Shown here: in pieces, positions 1-7,900 of the stretch | Layout: each line of letters opens with the position of its first letter | Numbering within the stretch: position 1 is the first letter of the stretch | NCBI GenBank assembly: GCA_003150395.1 | Contig: QAMI01000015.1 | Coordinates: 1 to 9,757, forward strand | Direction: 5' to 3' | DNA length: 9,757 bases | Origin: Candidatus Gastranaerophilales bacterium | Lineage (GTDB): Bacteria > Cyanobacteriota > Vampirovibrionia > Gastranaerophilales > Gastranaerophilaceae | The notes under the pieces: generated by a model | Told to the model about the DNA's origin: nothing | The model's database searches: none | The model's input: the letters and a program-made list of their open reading frames with translations, nothing else | Position numbers and translations under genes: made by a program

Positions 1-12
1 GGGGGGGGGGGG
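1..12. repeat. Poly-G tract (G12) at the window edge
   Basis: Twelve consecutive G residues open the window. In the frame of the downstream pilin gene they read as glycine codons without a stop, so they could lie inside that gene's leader or be an assembly or sequencing artefact at a contig end. A second 12-nt run of the same base pair (C12) occurs at 8523-8534 in this AT-rich sequence. Confidence 0.6.
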
Positions 13-737
13 CACCTGCAAATAACGCTCTTTCAAGGTTTTCAGGATTTACATTAGCGGAAGTTGTTATTACTCTTGCTATAATCGGCGTGTTGGTTGC
101 ATTAACTTTACCAACATTAATGAATAATGTAAGAAACAAAGGTTATGTCACAGGTTTACAAAAAGCATATTCATCAATACAAAATGCTACAAACTTAATT
201 ATTGCAGAAGAAGGGTTACCAAACAACTGGGGATGGACTGTGCATCAATCCCAAGACAACTCTGGAAATGAACGAATCGTAGAGCTTTATAAAAAACATT
301 TTGACATATTAATGAGTGGAAAACGTTGCAACTGGTGCACCGAACTTTTTCCAGGAGTACCGAGATTAACTTACAGATTTTTGAACGGTAGTCCAGAGGC
401 AAAAGGTCTTTACGGATCTCCTTTGTTTGTATATTCCTACCCACTGTTATTACGGGATGGAAGTATAGTAGGACTCACATTTAGTTATGCTTCAGGACAA
501 ACATATTATGGTGTTCCATTTCACTTTGTTGTTGATGTGAATGGTCTAAAAGGACCAAATCAGTTAGGTCGTGATGTATTCTTTTTATATATGGATAATA
601 ATTCAGGCAAGATTTTGCCATATACTAATGAAACATTTCATTACGGCCAGTTTGATAAGAGAAATACCTGTGATACAAATAAAGAAGGTTATAGTTGTGC
701 TTACAGGGTTATAACAGAAGGTAAAATGAATTATTAA
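3..737 (+). CDS. Type IV prepilin / type II pseudopilin-like protein (5' partial)
   Basis: The reading frame is open from the left edge and ends at TAA 735-737. It carries a class III signal peptide: ...SRFSG|FTLAEVVITLAIIGVLVALTLP. Prepilin peptidase would cleave after the Gly at 45-47, leaving Phe at +1 (codon 48-50) and the conserved Glu at +5 (codon 60-62). That gives a mature protein of about 229 residues with an N-terminal hydrophobic helix. The globular part has a CNWC pair, a VDVNG-x-KGPN-xx-GRDVF block resembling the metal-binding loop region of major pseudopilins, and two more Cys near the C-terminus that could form a disulfide. No ATG, GTG or TTG lies in frame between the G-run and the signal motif, so the start is outside the window. 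The GTG at 90 is inside the hydrophobic helix and is not a plausible start. The product should sit in the inner membrane and be assembled into a pilus or secretion pseudopilus. No assembly genes are nearby, so whether it is a true pilin or a pseudopilin is unresolved. Confidence 0.85.
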   Translation, partial: GGGAPANNALSRFSGFTLAEVVITLAIIGVLVALTLPTLMNNVRNKGYVTGLQKAYSSIQNATNLIIAEEGLPNNWGWTVHQSQDNSGNERIVELYKKHFDILMSGKRCNWCTELFPGVPRLTYRFLNGSPEAKGLYGSPLFVYSYPLLLRDGSIVGLTFSYASGQTYYGVPFHFVVDVNGLKGPNQLGRDVFFLYMDNNSGKILPYTNETFHYGQFDKRNTCDTNKEGYSCAYRVITEGKMNY

Positions 738-762
738 AAAGCGCCTTATATAGGCGCTTTTT
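736..762. terminator. Bidirectional intrinsic terminator between convergent genes
   Basis: Two perfect 10-nt arms, AAAAAGCGCC (736-745) and GGCGCTTTTT (753-762), flank a 7-nt AT loop. The core is a GC-rich 5 bp stem with an A tract on one side and a T tract on the other, so it reads as a rho-independent terminator on both strands. It overlaps the pilin stop codon and lies 25 bp beyond the stop of the convergent FAD gene, so it can serve both. Confidence 0.9.
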
Positions 763-786
763 AGTTGAATATATTAAACTTGAATT

Positions 787-2163
787 CTATCTTGCGCAAA
801 TCGTTCTTGCGACATAAACGCCCGATGCTGAAGCTTGAATTAGGCCTCTTGTTACACCTGCGCCGTCGCCGATTGTGAACAGGTTTTTAACACCTTCAGT
901 TTCAAGTTCATTTGTCAGTTTTACGCGTGCTGAGTAGAATTTAACCTCAATACCGTAAAGAAGTGTGTATCTTGAAGCTGTTCCAGGGCAAACTTTGTCT
1001 AATGCATAAAGCATTTCAATGATGCTTGTCATTTGTCTGTAAGGAATTACCAAACTTAAATCGCCAGGTGTTGCGCAGGTTAAGGTCGGCGTAATAATGC
1101 TTGATTTAATTCGCTCAGGTGTTGAGCGGCGCCCGTCAAGCAAATCTCCAAAACGCTGAACAAGAATTCCTCCGCCAAGCATGTTTGCAAGGCTTGCAAT
1201 GTGCTGGCCGTACTGAATAGGTTCTTTGAAAGGCTCTGTAAATTTTTCGCTTACTAAAAGTGCAAAGTTTGTATTGTTAGTTGTTTTTTCTGCATAACTG
1301 TGTCCGTTTACTGTTGCTATACCGTTGTAATTTTCCTGAACAACTTCACCGTTGGGGTTCATGCAGAATGTTCTGACTTCATCTCCGAAGGTTGGTGAGT
1401 GATAAACAAGTTTTGATTCATAAAGCTTATCAGTCAAAGGTTCAAACACCGGTGCCGGAAGTTCAACACGGACACCGATATCAACAGCATTATTTACCAT
1501 GCCTATTTTATTTTGAGCAAACTCTTTTGTAAGCCAATCTGCCCCTTCACGGCCGGGAGCGATAATTGTGTAATCCGCACAGATGGTTTCGCCATTATCA
1601 AGAACAATTCCCTTGACCTGTTCACACTCAACAATAAGGTTTTTGGCTGAAACATTATTTAAGATTGTAATTCTTTCATCTAAATAGTCCTGCATATTCT
1701 TTAGAACATCCAAACTTCTTTCAGTTCCCAAATGTCTGACAGGCGAATGAACAAGTTTAAGTTCAGCGAGTGCAGCTTCACGTTCAAGTTCCTTAAATAT
1801 TTTCATATCGGTGCCGAAAACTTCTTCTGTTGCGCCGAATTTCAAATATAATTTATCCGAGTAATCAATAAGTTCTTCAACCTTTTCTCTAGACATATAG
1901 TCAACAAGGTGTCCCCCAACATCCGGCGTAAGTGTTAATTTGCCGTCAGAAAACGCGCCGGCACCGCCCCATCCGCAAAGAAGTCCGCATTTTTTACAGT
2001 TTGGGCATTTTTCATAACCTTCTCTTAAAAGACAAACTCTTTTTTCGATTTTTTGACCTTTTTCGATTAAGACAACTTTCCAGTCAGGTTTAAGTTTTGT
2101 GATTTCAAGTGCTGCGAAAATTCCTGCTGGGCCTGCGCCAATAATTGCTACGTTGTAATTCAT
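787..2163 (-). CDS. FAD-dependent dehydrogenase / NAD(P)/FAD oxidoreductase (COG2509-like)
   Basis: This is a 458-residue flavoprotein. The N-terminal Rossmann dinucleotide-binding motif is IIGAGPAG (G9, G11, G14), with an acidic residue, E34 in VVLIEKG, placed to bind the adenosine ribose of FAD. The C-terminal NLFTIGDGAGVTRG (GDGAG at 432-436) is the second FAD-contact motif typical of this oxidoreductase fold. Between them come CPNCKKCGLLC (C53, C56, C59, C63) and GWGGAGAFSDGKLTL, a block I associate with the uncharacterised 'FAD-dependent dehydrogenase' group. The substrate is unknown, and no signal peptide or membrane helix is visible, so it is probably cytosolic. The ATG at 2163 is well supported by GAGG at 2171-2174, 7 nt upstream. 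It follows the smc operon on the same strand after a 139 bp gap and ends against the bidirectional terminator. The gap contains phased repeats that may regulate it. The four-Cys cluster could bind metal or an Fe-S centre, which is inference only. Confidence 0.85.
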   Translation of the reverse strand: MNYNVAIIGAGPAGIFAALEITKLKPDWKVVLIEKGQKIEKRVCLLREGYEKCPNCKKCGLLCGWGGAGAFSDGKLTLTPDVGGHLVDYMSREKVEELIDYSDKLYLKFGATEEVFGTDMKIFKELEREAALAELKLVHSPVRHLGTERSLDVLKNMQDYLDERITILNNVSAKNLIVECEQVKGIVLDNGETICADYTIIAPGREGADWLTKEFAQNKIGMVNNAVDIGVRVELPAPVFEPLTDKLYESKLVYHSPTFGDEVRTFCMNPNGEVVQENYNGIATVNGHSYAEKTTNNTNFALLVSEKFTEPFKEPIQYGQHIASLANMLGGGILVQRFGDLLDGRRSTPERIKSSIITPTLTCATPGDLSLVIPYRQMTSIIEMLYALDKVCPGTASRYTLLYGIEVKFYSARVKLTNELETEGVKNLFTIGDGAGVTRGLIQASASGVYVARTICAR

Positions 2164-2167
2164 TAGA

Positions 2168-2174
2168 TTTCCTC
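2168..2174 (-). promoter_or_regulatory. Ribosome binding site of the FAD dehydrogenase gene
   Basis: On the minus strand GAGGAAA ends 4 nt before the ATG at 2163, and its GAGG core is 7 nt away. This fixes the start used for the FAD gene. Confidence 0.75.
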
Positions 2175-2248
2175 ATTCTTAATTTTGGGTAACTGTTTGG
2201 ACCTTCAAAATCGCCCAGACACCTTAACTTTAAACCGAACAAGGTCAT

Positions 2249-2287
2249 TTTAAAAGCTTTTGTAAGTTTTTGTTAAGCTTTCGTAAA
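2249..2287 (-). promoter_or_regulatory. Candidate response-regulator box: four half-sites at 11 bp period
   Basis: On the minus strand, upstream of the FAD gene, four T-rich hexamers begin exactly 11 bp apart: TTTACG (2282-2287), TTAACA (2271-2276), TTACAA (2260-2265) and TTTAAA (2249-2254), each separated by 5 nt. Direct TTAACA-like hexamers with an 11 bp period are the pattern bound by PhoB/PhoP-family (OmpR-type) regulators. The middle two fit best and the outer two are degenerate. The box ends 85 bp before the ATG at 2163. I cannot see a convincing -10 element after it, so its role is unproven, and chance phasing in AT-rich DNA is possible. Confidence 0.35.
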
Positions 2288-2302
2288 GGCTTAGAATATC
2301 AG

Positions 2303-3628
2303 CTAATTTGCGAGATTTGTCTTAAAAGGTTTCTTTTTAGCCGCACGCGCATGGTTTAGATTGCTTTGAAATTCTGCAATATCGTCATTGTCATTAATTG
2401 TTTTTGCAAGGTCGATATATTTTTGTGCTTCTTCAAGTTTATTAGTATTAAGATATATTACCGCTATATTAAAATAGATTAAATATCTGTCGTCATCTGA
2501 TTTGGCAAGTTCAAGAGCTTTTCTTAAAGACTCAATTGCCTGCGGATATTTTTCCAAATCAGCATAAGCTATCGCCAAATCAATATATCCTCCGGGAATT
2601 TCCGGCGCAGATTCAATATAATGCTCAGCTTCAGCAATTTTTCGTCTGCCGATGTCGCGTTCATTGCCTAGAACAATCGGAGCATAAATAAGTCCGTCTT
2701 TATTGAACTTCGACATAGGAACATTAGAAATATCAGGTATCATTTTATAAAGCAGATTAATCGTATTCAGATCCTGCTGTGAAATATATTGAAAATCACT
2801 TCTGTAGCGTGTGTACATTGTGTCAGGCTGCGTTGACATATACATTAAATCGTCAGAGCTGTAACTATGACCCATAATACCAAGTGCATGACCTATTTCA
2901 TGCAAAACAGTATTGTAAATCTCTTTATCTGAAAAGTAATTTCCGTTTGCGTCTTTGTCATACATGGTTATTGTCATTGATTTAAGGTTTTTGCCTTGTA
3001 TCTTAGGATTGGTATAAGCTACAACATATTTACAAATACCATCTTCACAAATATCTTCCGGCAAAGCTTCAAATTTTACGATAATATCAGCATTTCCTTT
3101 TTCCACAAATTGAAATTGTAAAAATTCAGTGCTCAATGCCCATTGAGTAAATGCCTTTTCAATTTCAACCCTGTAGTAGTCAGGCGTTGAAATTGGCACT
3201 TCAAGTTTTACTTTAAGCGGAAATGTATTAACATCCCATCTGAGCAGATTTCTGTCGTAGGGAGCCTGCTCTATGTAATTGTCCCCTATATTATTTAAAA
3301 TATTATATTTCCATTCAAAAATTTTCTGATTTGCAAGTTTTTGAGCTGCATCAAGCACCGGCTCCTGTGATATTTTATACATCTCAGTCTGAATTTTTTC
3401 TGTCGGCTTCAAACCGCACATTGCTTTGACATAATAATATCTGATATCTTTGTTATTCGGTCTCAGCAAATAAGCTTTTTTAAGAAGATTGTATGCTTTG
3501 ACAGGCTGTTGTTTTTTTAACTGGTTAACACCTGCAATGCTATAGAATATCGGAATATTATAAACTATTGCACCGATAAAAATTATTGAAAGAATTAAAA
3601 GAATTCTGCTAAGAGTCTGTTTACTCAT
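2303..3628 (-). CDS. Membrane-anchored matrixin-like (metzincin) zinc metalloprotease with TPR repeats
   Basis: The product is a 441-residue predicted secreted or membrane-tethered protease. Residues ~5-30 (LSRILLILSIIFIGAIVYNI) form one hydrophobic segment, a signal anchor or uncleaved signal peptide. A TPR-like pair follows (VNQLKKQQPVKAYNLLKKAY...), then a catalytic domain with HEIGHALGIMGHS (zinc ligands H243, H247 and probably H254, catalytic E244) and a Met-turn DDLMYMS (M262). The C-terminal ~100 residues contain two or more TPR repeats (AIAYADLEKYPQAIESLRKAL, then FNIAVIYLNTNKLEEAQKYI). The third His is one residue later than in classic HExxHxxGxxH matrixins, though bacterial matrixin-like proteins with GHS at this place are, to my recollection, common. 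I chose the ATG at 3628. It has AGGG 8 nt upstream and starts exactly at the hydrophobic segment, whereas the longer frame from 3697 would add 23 residues inside scpB. It overlaps scpB by 8 bp, so translation is probably coupled. The substrate is unknown. Confidence 0.85.
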   Translation of the reverse strand: MSKQTLSRILLILSIIFIGAIVYNIPIFYSIAGVNQLKKQQPVKAYNLLKKAYLLRPNNKDIRYYYVKAMCGLKPTEKIQTEMYKISQEPVLDAAQKLANQKIFEWKYNILNNIGDNYIEQAPYDRNLLRWDVNTFPLKVKLEVPISTPDYYRVEIEKAFTQWALSTEFLQFQFVEKGNADIIVKFEALPEDICEDGICKYVVAYTNPKIQGKNLKSMTITMYDKDANGNYFSDKEIYNTVLHEIGHALGIMGHSYSSDDLMYMSTQPDTMYTRYRSDFQYISQQDLNTINLLYKMIPDISNVPMSKFNKDGLIYAPIVLGNERDIGRRKIAEAEHYIESAPEIPGGYIDLAIAYADLEKYPQAIESLRKALELAKSDDDRYLIYFNIAVIYLNTNKLEEAQKYIDLAKTINDNDDIAEFQSNLNHARAAKKKPFKTNLAN

Positions 3629-4124
3629 CCATTTTTCCCTGTTCAAGAAGTTTTTCAAGCGCTCTGGTATCGCCTTTAAGTTTAAAGTATTCTGCAAATT
3701 TCGGAGTAGTTTTCAGATTATAACTTCTGCCGTTTTTGTCGCGCGTTCTGCTAATTAAGCCTTTTTCAATAAGTTCTGCAACATGTTCGTAAGCTGTTGA
3801 TCCGCGAAGTTCTTTCAAATCCGTTTGCCTGATAGGTTCTTTAAGCGCAATTACCGCTAGAGTTCGCATTACGGCAGGCCTTAAATCTACAGGACAAAGT
3901 TTTTCAACAATATCCATATGTTCTTCTTTTACCTGAAGAATATAACCGTTTTCATCATCAATTTCAAGCGCCCCGTCGCGCGCCGAGTAGTCCATTATTA
4001 AATCAAGTATAGCTTCTTCAACCTGCTCGTTTTCAACTTCCAAAATTTCTGCTATTTCTTGAGTTGAAAGAGCTTTTGCTGTTGTAAAAAGCACTGCTTC
4101 AATTCTGGCTTTCAAGTTTTCCAT
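3621..4124 (-). CDS. scpB: Segregation and condensation protein B
   Basis: ScpB is the kite subunit of the SMC-ScpAB condensin. It dimerises and binds the central part of ScpA, holding the ATPase ring closed on DNA in the cytoplasm. The 167-residue product has two winged-helix domains, residues ~1-75 (LKARIEAVLFTTAKALSTQEIAEIL...) and ~80-150. The second includes the family-typical PIRQTDLKELRGSTAYEHV and GRSYNLKTTPKFAEYF. The length is at the short end of the family. I placed the start at ATG 4124: a GTG two codons upstream (4130) is also in frame, but it forms part of the ribosome binding site GAGGTG. The gene begins inside the end of scpA (26 bp overlap) and ends inside the start of the protease gene (8 bp overlap), a mark of a tightly coupled operon. 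Confidence 0.93.
   Translation of the reverse strand: MENLKARIEAVLFTTAKALSTQEIAEILEVENEQVEEAILDLIMDYSARDGALEIDDENGYILQVKEEHMDIVEKLCPVDLRPAVMRTLAVIALKEPIRQTDLKELRGSTAYEHVAELIEKGLISRTRDKNGRSYNLKTTPKFAEYFKLKGDTRALEKLLEQGKMDE
3637..3640 (-). promoter_or_regulatory. Ribosome binding site for the metalloprotease gene, inside scpB
   Basis: AGGG lies 8 nt upstream of the ATG at 3628, within the scpB coding sequence. It supports the internal start over the longer open frame from 3697. Confidence 0.65.
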
Positions 4125-4914
4125 TTTCACCTCTTACAACATACAAATCTGAGTAAAATTCGTCTTGAACAAGCTCGTAATCAGTTTCTGCTGTCAAAAA
4201 TAAAAGTGCGATATATGCGCTTATTTTGTCCATTCCGAGAAGAGTAAGCTCGTTAAGTTCGATTTTTTCTTCTTTTTCAAAGATTTGTGATAGATTTTCT
4301 TTTAATCTTAAAACGCAGTCTTCAATGTATTCCTCATGCGCAAGATTTATAATATCGTCAGCAGTAAATCTTGAATAAGATTGAACGCGGCGCTTTGCAC
4401 GTTCGTGAGCACTTTGAAGAGATTGTTTATGTTCAAGTTTTTCGTAAAATTCCAACTGGCGAATCAAGTCGCGCAAGGTTACGACTCTGTTTCTGTTTAA
4501 TCTTACGCTTGTACGGCGCTGCAAAACATCGTCAATAGAAACAACATTACTTGTAGGTACATAGTCCTCCTCTTCGCCGTAATCGACAACAAAACCGTCA
4601 TCATCAAATTCCAAATTGTCCTGCGGCTGGTCTTCAAACTGCATTATATCAATGCCTTCAAGAACATTTGATTTAAGCTTCAGAAGTACTGACGCAAAAA
4701 GAAAAGTTCTGCCGGTTAGGCGTAAATCCTGCGACTTCATTTCACACATATGCGCCAGGTATTTGTCTGTAACATCAATAATATCAATGTTCCAGGGGTC
4801 GATTTTTCCGGCTTTTGCCATTGATACAAGAATTCCTATACCTTCATTGTCTAAATTGACATTTTCAGGAATTGCCGAACTGTTATAGTTAAGTATTGCT
4901 GTCTCACTACTCAT
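4099..4914 (-). CDS. scpA: Segregation and condensation protein A (kleisin)
   Basis: ScpA is the kleisin that bridges the two ATPase heads of the SMC dimer, with ScpB bound at its middle. The product is 271 residues, the usual size. The N-terminal helical domain that contacts the SMC neck shows the family pattern ILVSMAKAGKIDPWNIDIIDVTDKYL (27-52), then LTGRTFLFASVLLKLKS (66-82). An acidic linker follows at ~92-118. The C-terminal winged helix that contacts the partner head is at ~210-262 (NELTLLGMDKISAYIALLFLTAE...). It starts 2 bp after the smc stop codon. The ribosome binding site is weak (AGAG about 7 nt away), so re-initiation by ribosomes finishing smc is likely. The 3' end overlaps scpB. 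Confidence 0.93.
   Translation of the reverse strand: MSSETAILNYNSSAIPENVNLDNEGIGILVSMAKAGKIDPWNIDIIDVTDKYLAHMCEMKSQDLRLTGRTFLFASVLLKLKSNVLEGIDIMQFEDQPQDNLEFDDDGFVVDYGEEEDYVPTSNVVSIDDVLQRRTSVRLNRNRVVTLRDLIRQLEFYEKLEHKQSLQSAHERAKRRVQSYSRFTADDIINLAHEEYIEDCVLRLKENLSQIFEKEEKIELNELTLLGMDKISAYIALLFLTAETDYELVQDEFYSDLYVVRGENGKLESQN
4130..4133 (-). promoter_or_regulatory. Ribosome binding site for scpB, inside scpA
   Basis: GAGG (in AAGAGGTGAAAATG) sits 5 nt before the ATG at 4124. Because the alternative GTG at 4130-4128 overlaps this core, the ATG is the better start. Confidence 0.7.
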
Positions 4915-4916
4915 AA

Positions 4917-7900
4917 TTAATCTCTAAGTTTCACTCCCGTCACACGGGTTATACCTTTTTCTTTTTGAGTTACACCTATCGTCCTATTTGCTGATTCTAT
5001 CATAGGTTTGCGGTGACTAACTACTATAAATTGCGTATTTTTTGCCTGGTTCTGCACCATTTGGGCGATACGCTCAACATTCATTGTGTCTAAACTTGCA
5101 TCAACTTCATCAAATGCGTAGAATGGAGATGGCATATAGCGCTGAATTGCAAAAACAAAAGCCAGCGCTGTTAAGGATTTTTCGCCGCCTGACATACTTT
5201 CAAGACGCTGAAGTTTTTTGTCGCGCGGCTGCGCTTCAATTGTCATACCGCCGGAAAGCGGGTCATCAGGGTTTTCAAGTTTGAGTTCGCCTTCGCCTTC
5301 AGAAAGCTGATGAAAAACCTGTTTAAAGTTTTCGTTGATATTGTTGTAAGTTTTCATGAAAGCTTCTTTTTTAGACTGTTCATAGCCGCTCATTCTGTCA
5401 AGAATTTCTTTGCGTTCTTTTGAAAGTGTTTCTATTTGAGCCTTTAATTCGCTCTGGCGTGTCAAAACCTCTTCGTAAGCTGCAATTGCACGCATATTTA
5501 CGTCCCCGAGTTCTTGCATTCTCTTTTCCAGGCGCTGAATTTTTGAAGTGATTTCTTCTATTGAAATTTCAATCGGTTCAAGCTTTTCAATCTCGACACC
5601 TGCATTTTTAAGCTCTTCGCGTGCTGTTTCAAGCTGAGGTTCTAGTTCGCGGCGTCTTGCGCGGAAAGATTCAATTTGTTCTGCAATTCTTTCAATGTCA
5701 GATTGCCTGATGTGTTTTTGTTTTTCAAGTTCAATAAGTTCCGCATTGATTTCATCGCGTTCTTTGAGAAGTTTCCCAAGCTTTTCTTCAATTTCCGCGA
5801 TTTGTTCATTTAAAGCTTCAGCTTTTTGGTTTAATCCTTCTATTTCCGCTTTAAATCTAACCTTATCGGCCTCAAGTTTTACATTTGCGGCTTCAATACT
5901 TTGAATTTCTTCGGTTTTAGTTTCAATAAGATTGTCGTTGAAGGCAATATCTCGGTTGAAATCGTTTTTAGCAGCATTAGCATTCATCAAGTTTTGCTGG
6001 AGCCGCTTAATTTCGTGTTCAACGCCTTCGGTTTTCTCTTTCAAGTCTTTTAAATCCTGGTCATTAATAAGTTTTTCAACTTCCTCAATATCAGATTGAA
6101 CCTGTGCCATATCATCGTAAACTTTAACTGTCTGCTCTTCAAGCTTGTCAAGTTTTTTATTCAGTTCATCAATCTTTGGTTCTGAATTCTTAATAAATTC
6201 AGCGCGCTCAGCAAGAATATTTTCACTGCTCGCATAGTTTTTGTTCATGTTTTCAAGTTCAATTTTTGATTTGGAATACTCACTCATTGAATCTGAATAT
6301 TTTTGTCTGATGTCGTCAAGTTTTGCTTCCAAAGCTTGTTTTTTTGATGTTAGATTTGCGGATTTGTCTTCCAATGCTTTTAGATTCTTTTTGAAGTTTT
6401 CCAGTTCATCATCGTCGTTCTGACTGAAGCTTAAACCTGTTCTACGCTGCGAACCGCCTGTCATTGAACCTGATTTTTCGAAAATTTCGCCTTGAAGAGT
6501 AACCATACGGTATTTTCCGATAAGTTTTTTCGCGCATTCCATATCTTCAACAACCAGAGTGTCTCCGACCGCATAATAAAACGCATTGATATATTGGTCG
6601 TCAAAATCTACAAGGTTAATCGCAAAATCAATAACGCCTTTATCTTTTGGAAGGTTTAATTTTGATGGCGCTTTTACGATTTTGTTGAGCGGAATAAATG
6701 TTGCACGACCTGCACCTGAAGATTTCAAAAGTTCAATCGCAACAGATGCGACATGTTCATCATCAACCACAATGTGAGTCATTCTGCCGCCAAAAGCCAC
6801 TTCCATTGCGGTTGAATACTCTTTATCTACTGTTCCGAGCTTAACCAGCGGTGCATGTACCCCGCGAAGTTTAGCATTCATAACTGTATCAATTGCATTG
6901 TTAAAACTTGACTGTGCAACCTGTTTTTTTGCTTCCATAGCGGAAACTTTTCTGTAAGCCATCTGGATATCGTGGTTTACATCATCAATTTCGTTTTTGG
7001 TTGTATCAAGGTCGTGTAAAGTGTTTTGCTGAATAATTTTGAAGTCAGCCATTTCTTTTTGAAGCTGTTCAACAAGAGTTTTCTTTAAATCAAAATCTGA
7101 GGCGAAGTTTGCCTTCAGTGTTTCAAGTTCTTCTAACGTTGTTCTGGCTTTTGAAAGTTCGTTTTGAAGATTTTTTAAATCGTTTTCAAGAGGAAGTTTT
7201 TCTTTGATAAGAGCATTTTCTTTATCTTGAAGGCTTTCGAGATTTTTGCGTAAATTGTTGCGTTTTTCAATATGCTGGTCTGCCGTCGCATTTAAGCCGG
7301 TCATATCTTCCAGAATTTTCTTTAATTCTGCCTGTTTTTCTGCAATATTTCCTTCAATAATCTTGATTTCATCGTCTTTTAATTTGATTTTTAATTTAAA
7401 ATCTTCTATTTTTTGCTTGTAAGTTTCAATACCGTTTTTGGCATTTTCAATCCGGCGTAAGCCGTCCATAATCTGTTTGTCAGCATAAATTGAGGCGTTA
7501 TTTTTACGGTCAATTTCGCCTTTCAGTTCTTCCTGCTGTTTTTTGAGTTCAATCTGGCGCGCCTCGCCCTTTTCTTTAACAATTTCCGAGATTTCCTGAT
7601 ATTTACCCTTTATAAGCGTCAAGCGTTCATCTAAATCTTTATTTTTGACTTCTTCTTCTTTTTTCTTTTTGGTAAATTCAAGAATGTTTTCATGCGCTTT
7701 TTCAATATTGCGTTTTATGTCAAAAAATCTTACTTTATTAATCTGGCCTTCAAGTTCTGTTTTTTCTTCTCGTAATTTCTGATATTTTAGGGCAACTTCA
7801 CGCTCTTCTTTAAGCTGTTCAAGTCTTACATCAACTTCGTTCAAGATGACCGAAGACCTTTCGACACGCTGCTCAACTGTTGTAAGTTCATTTGTTGCCT

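Noticed and set aside
90..737. GTG at 90 as the pilin gene start
   Set aside because: It falls inside the hydrophobic helix. The frame is open upstream and encodes the intact prepilin cleavage motif, so the gene begins before the window.
2273..2290. Hairpin AAGCTTTCGTAAAGGCTT as the terminator of the smc operon
   Set aside because: The stem is short and AT-rich with a bulge, and no T tract follows on the minus strand. It also overlaps the 11 bp-phased half-sites, which explain the symmetry better. Read-through toward the FAD gene remains possible.
3629..3697. Longer N-terminus for the metalloprotease (start at 3697)
   Set aside because: The extra 23 residues lie entirely within scpB in another frame, have no membrane or family feature, and the ATG at 3628 has a well-placed ribosome binding site.
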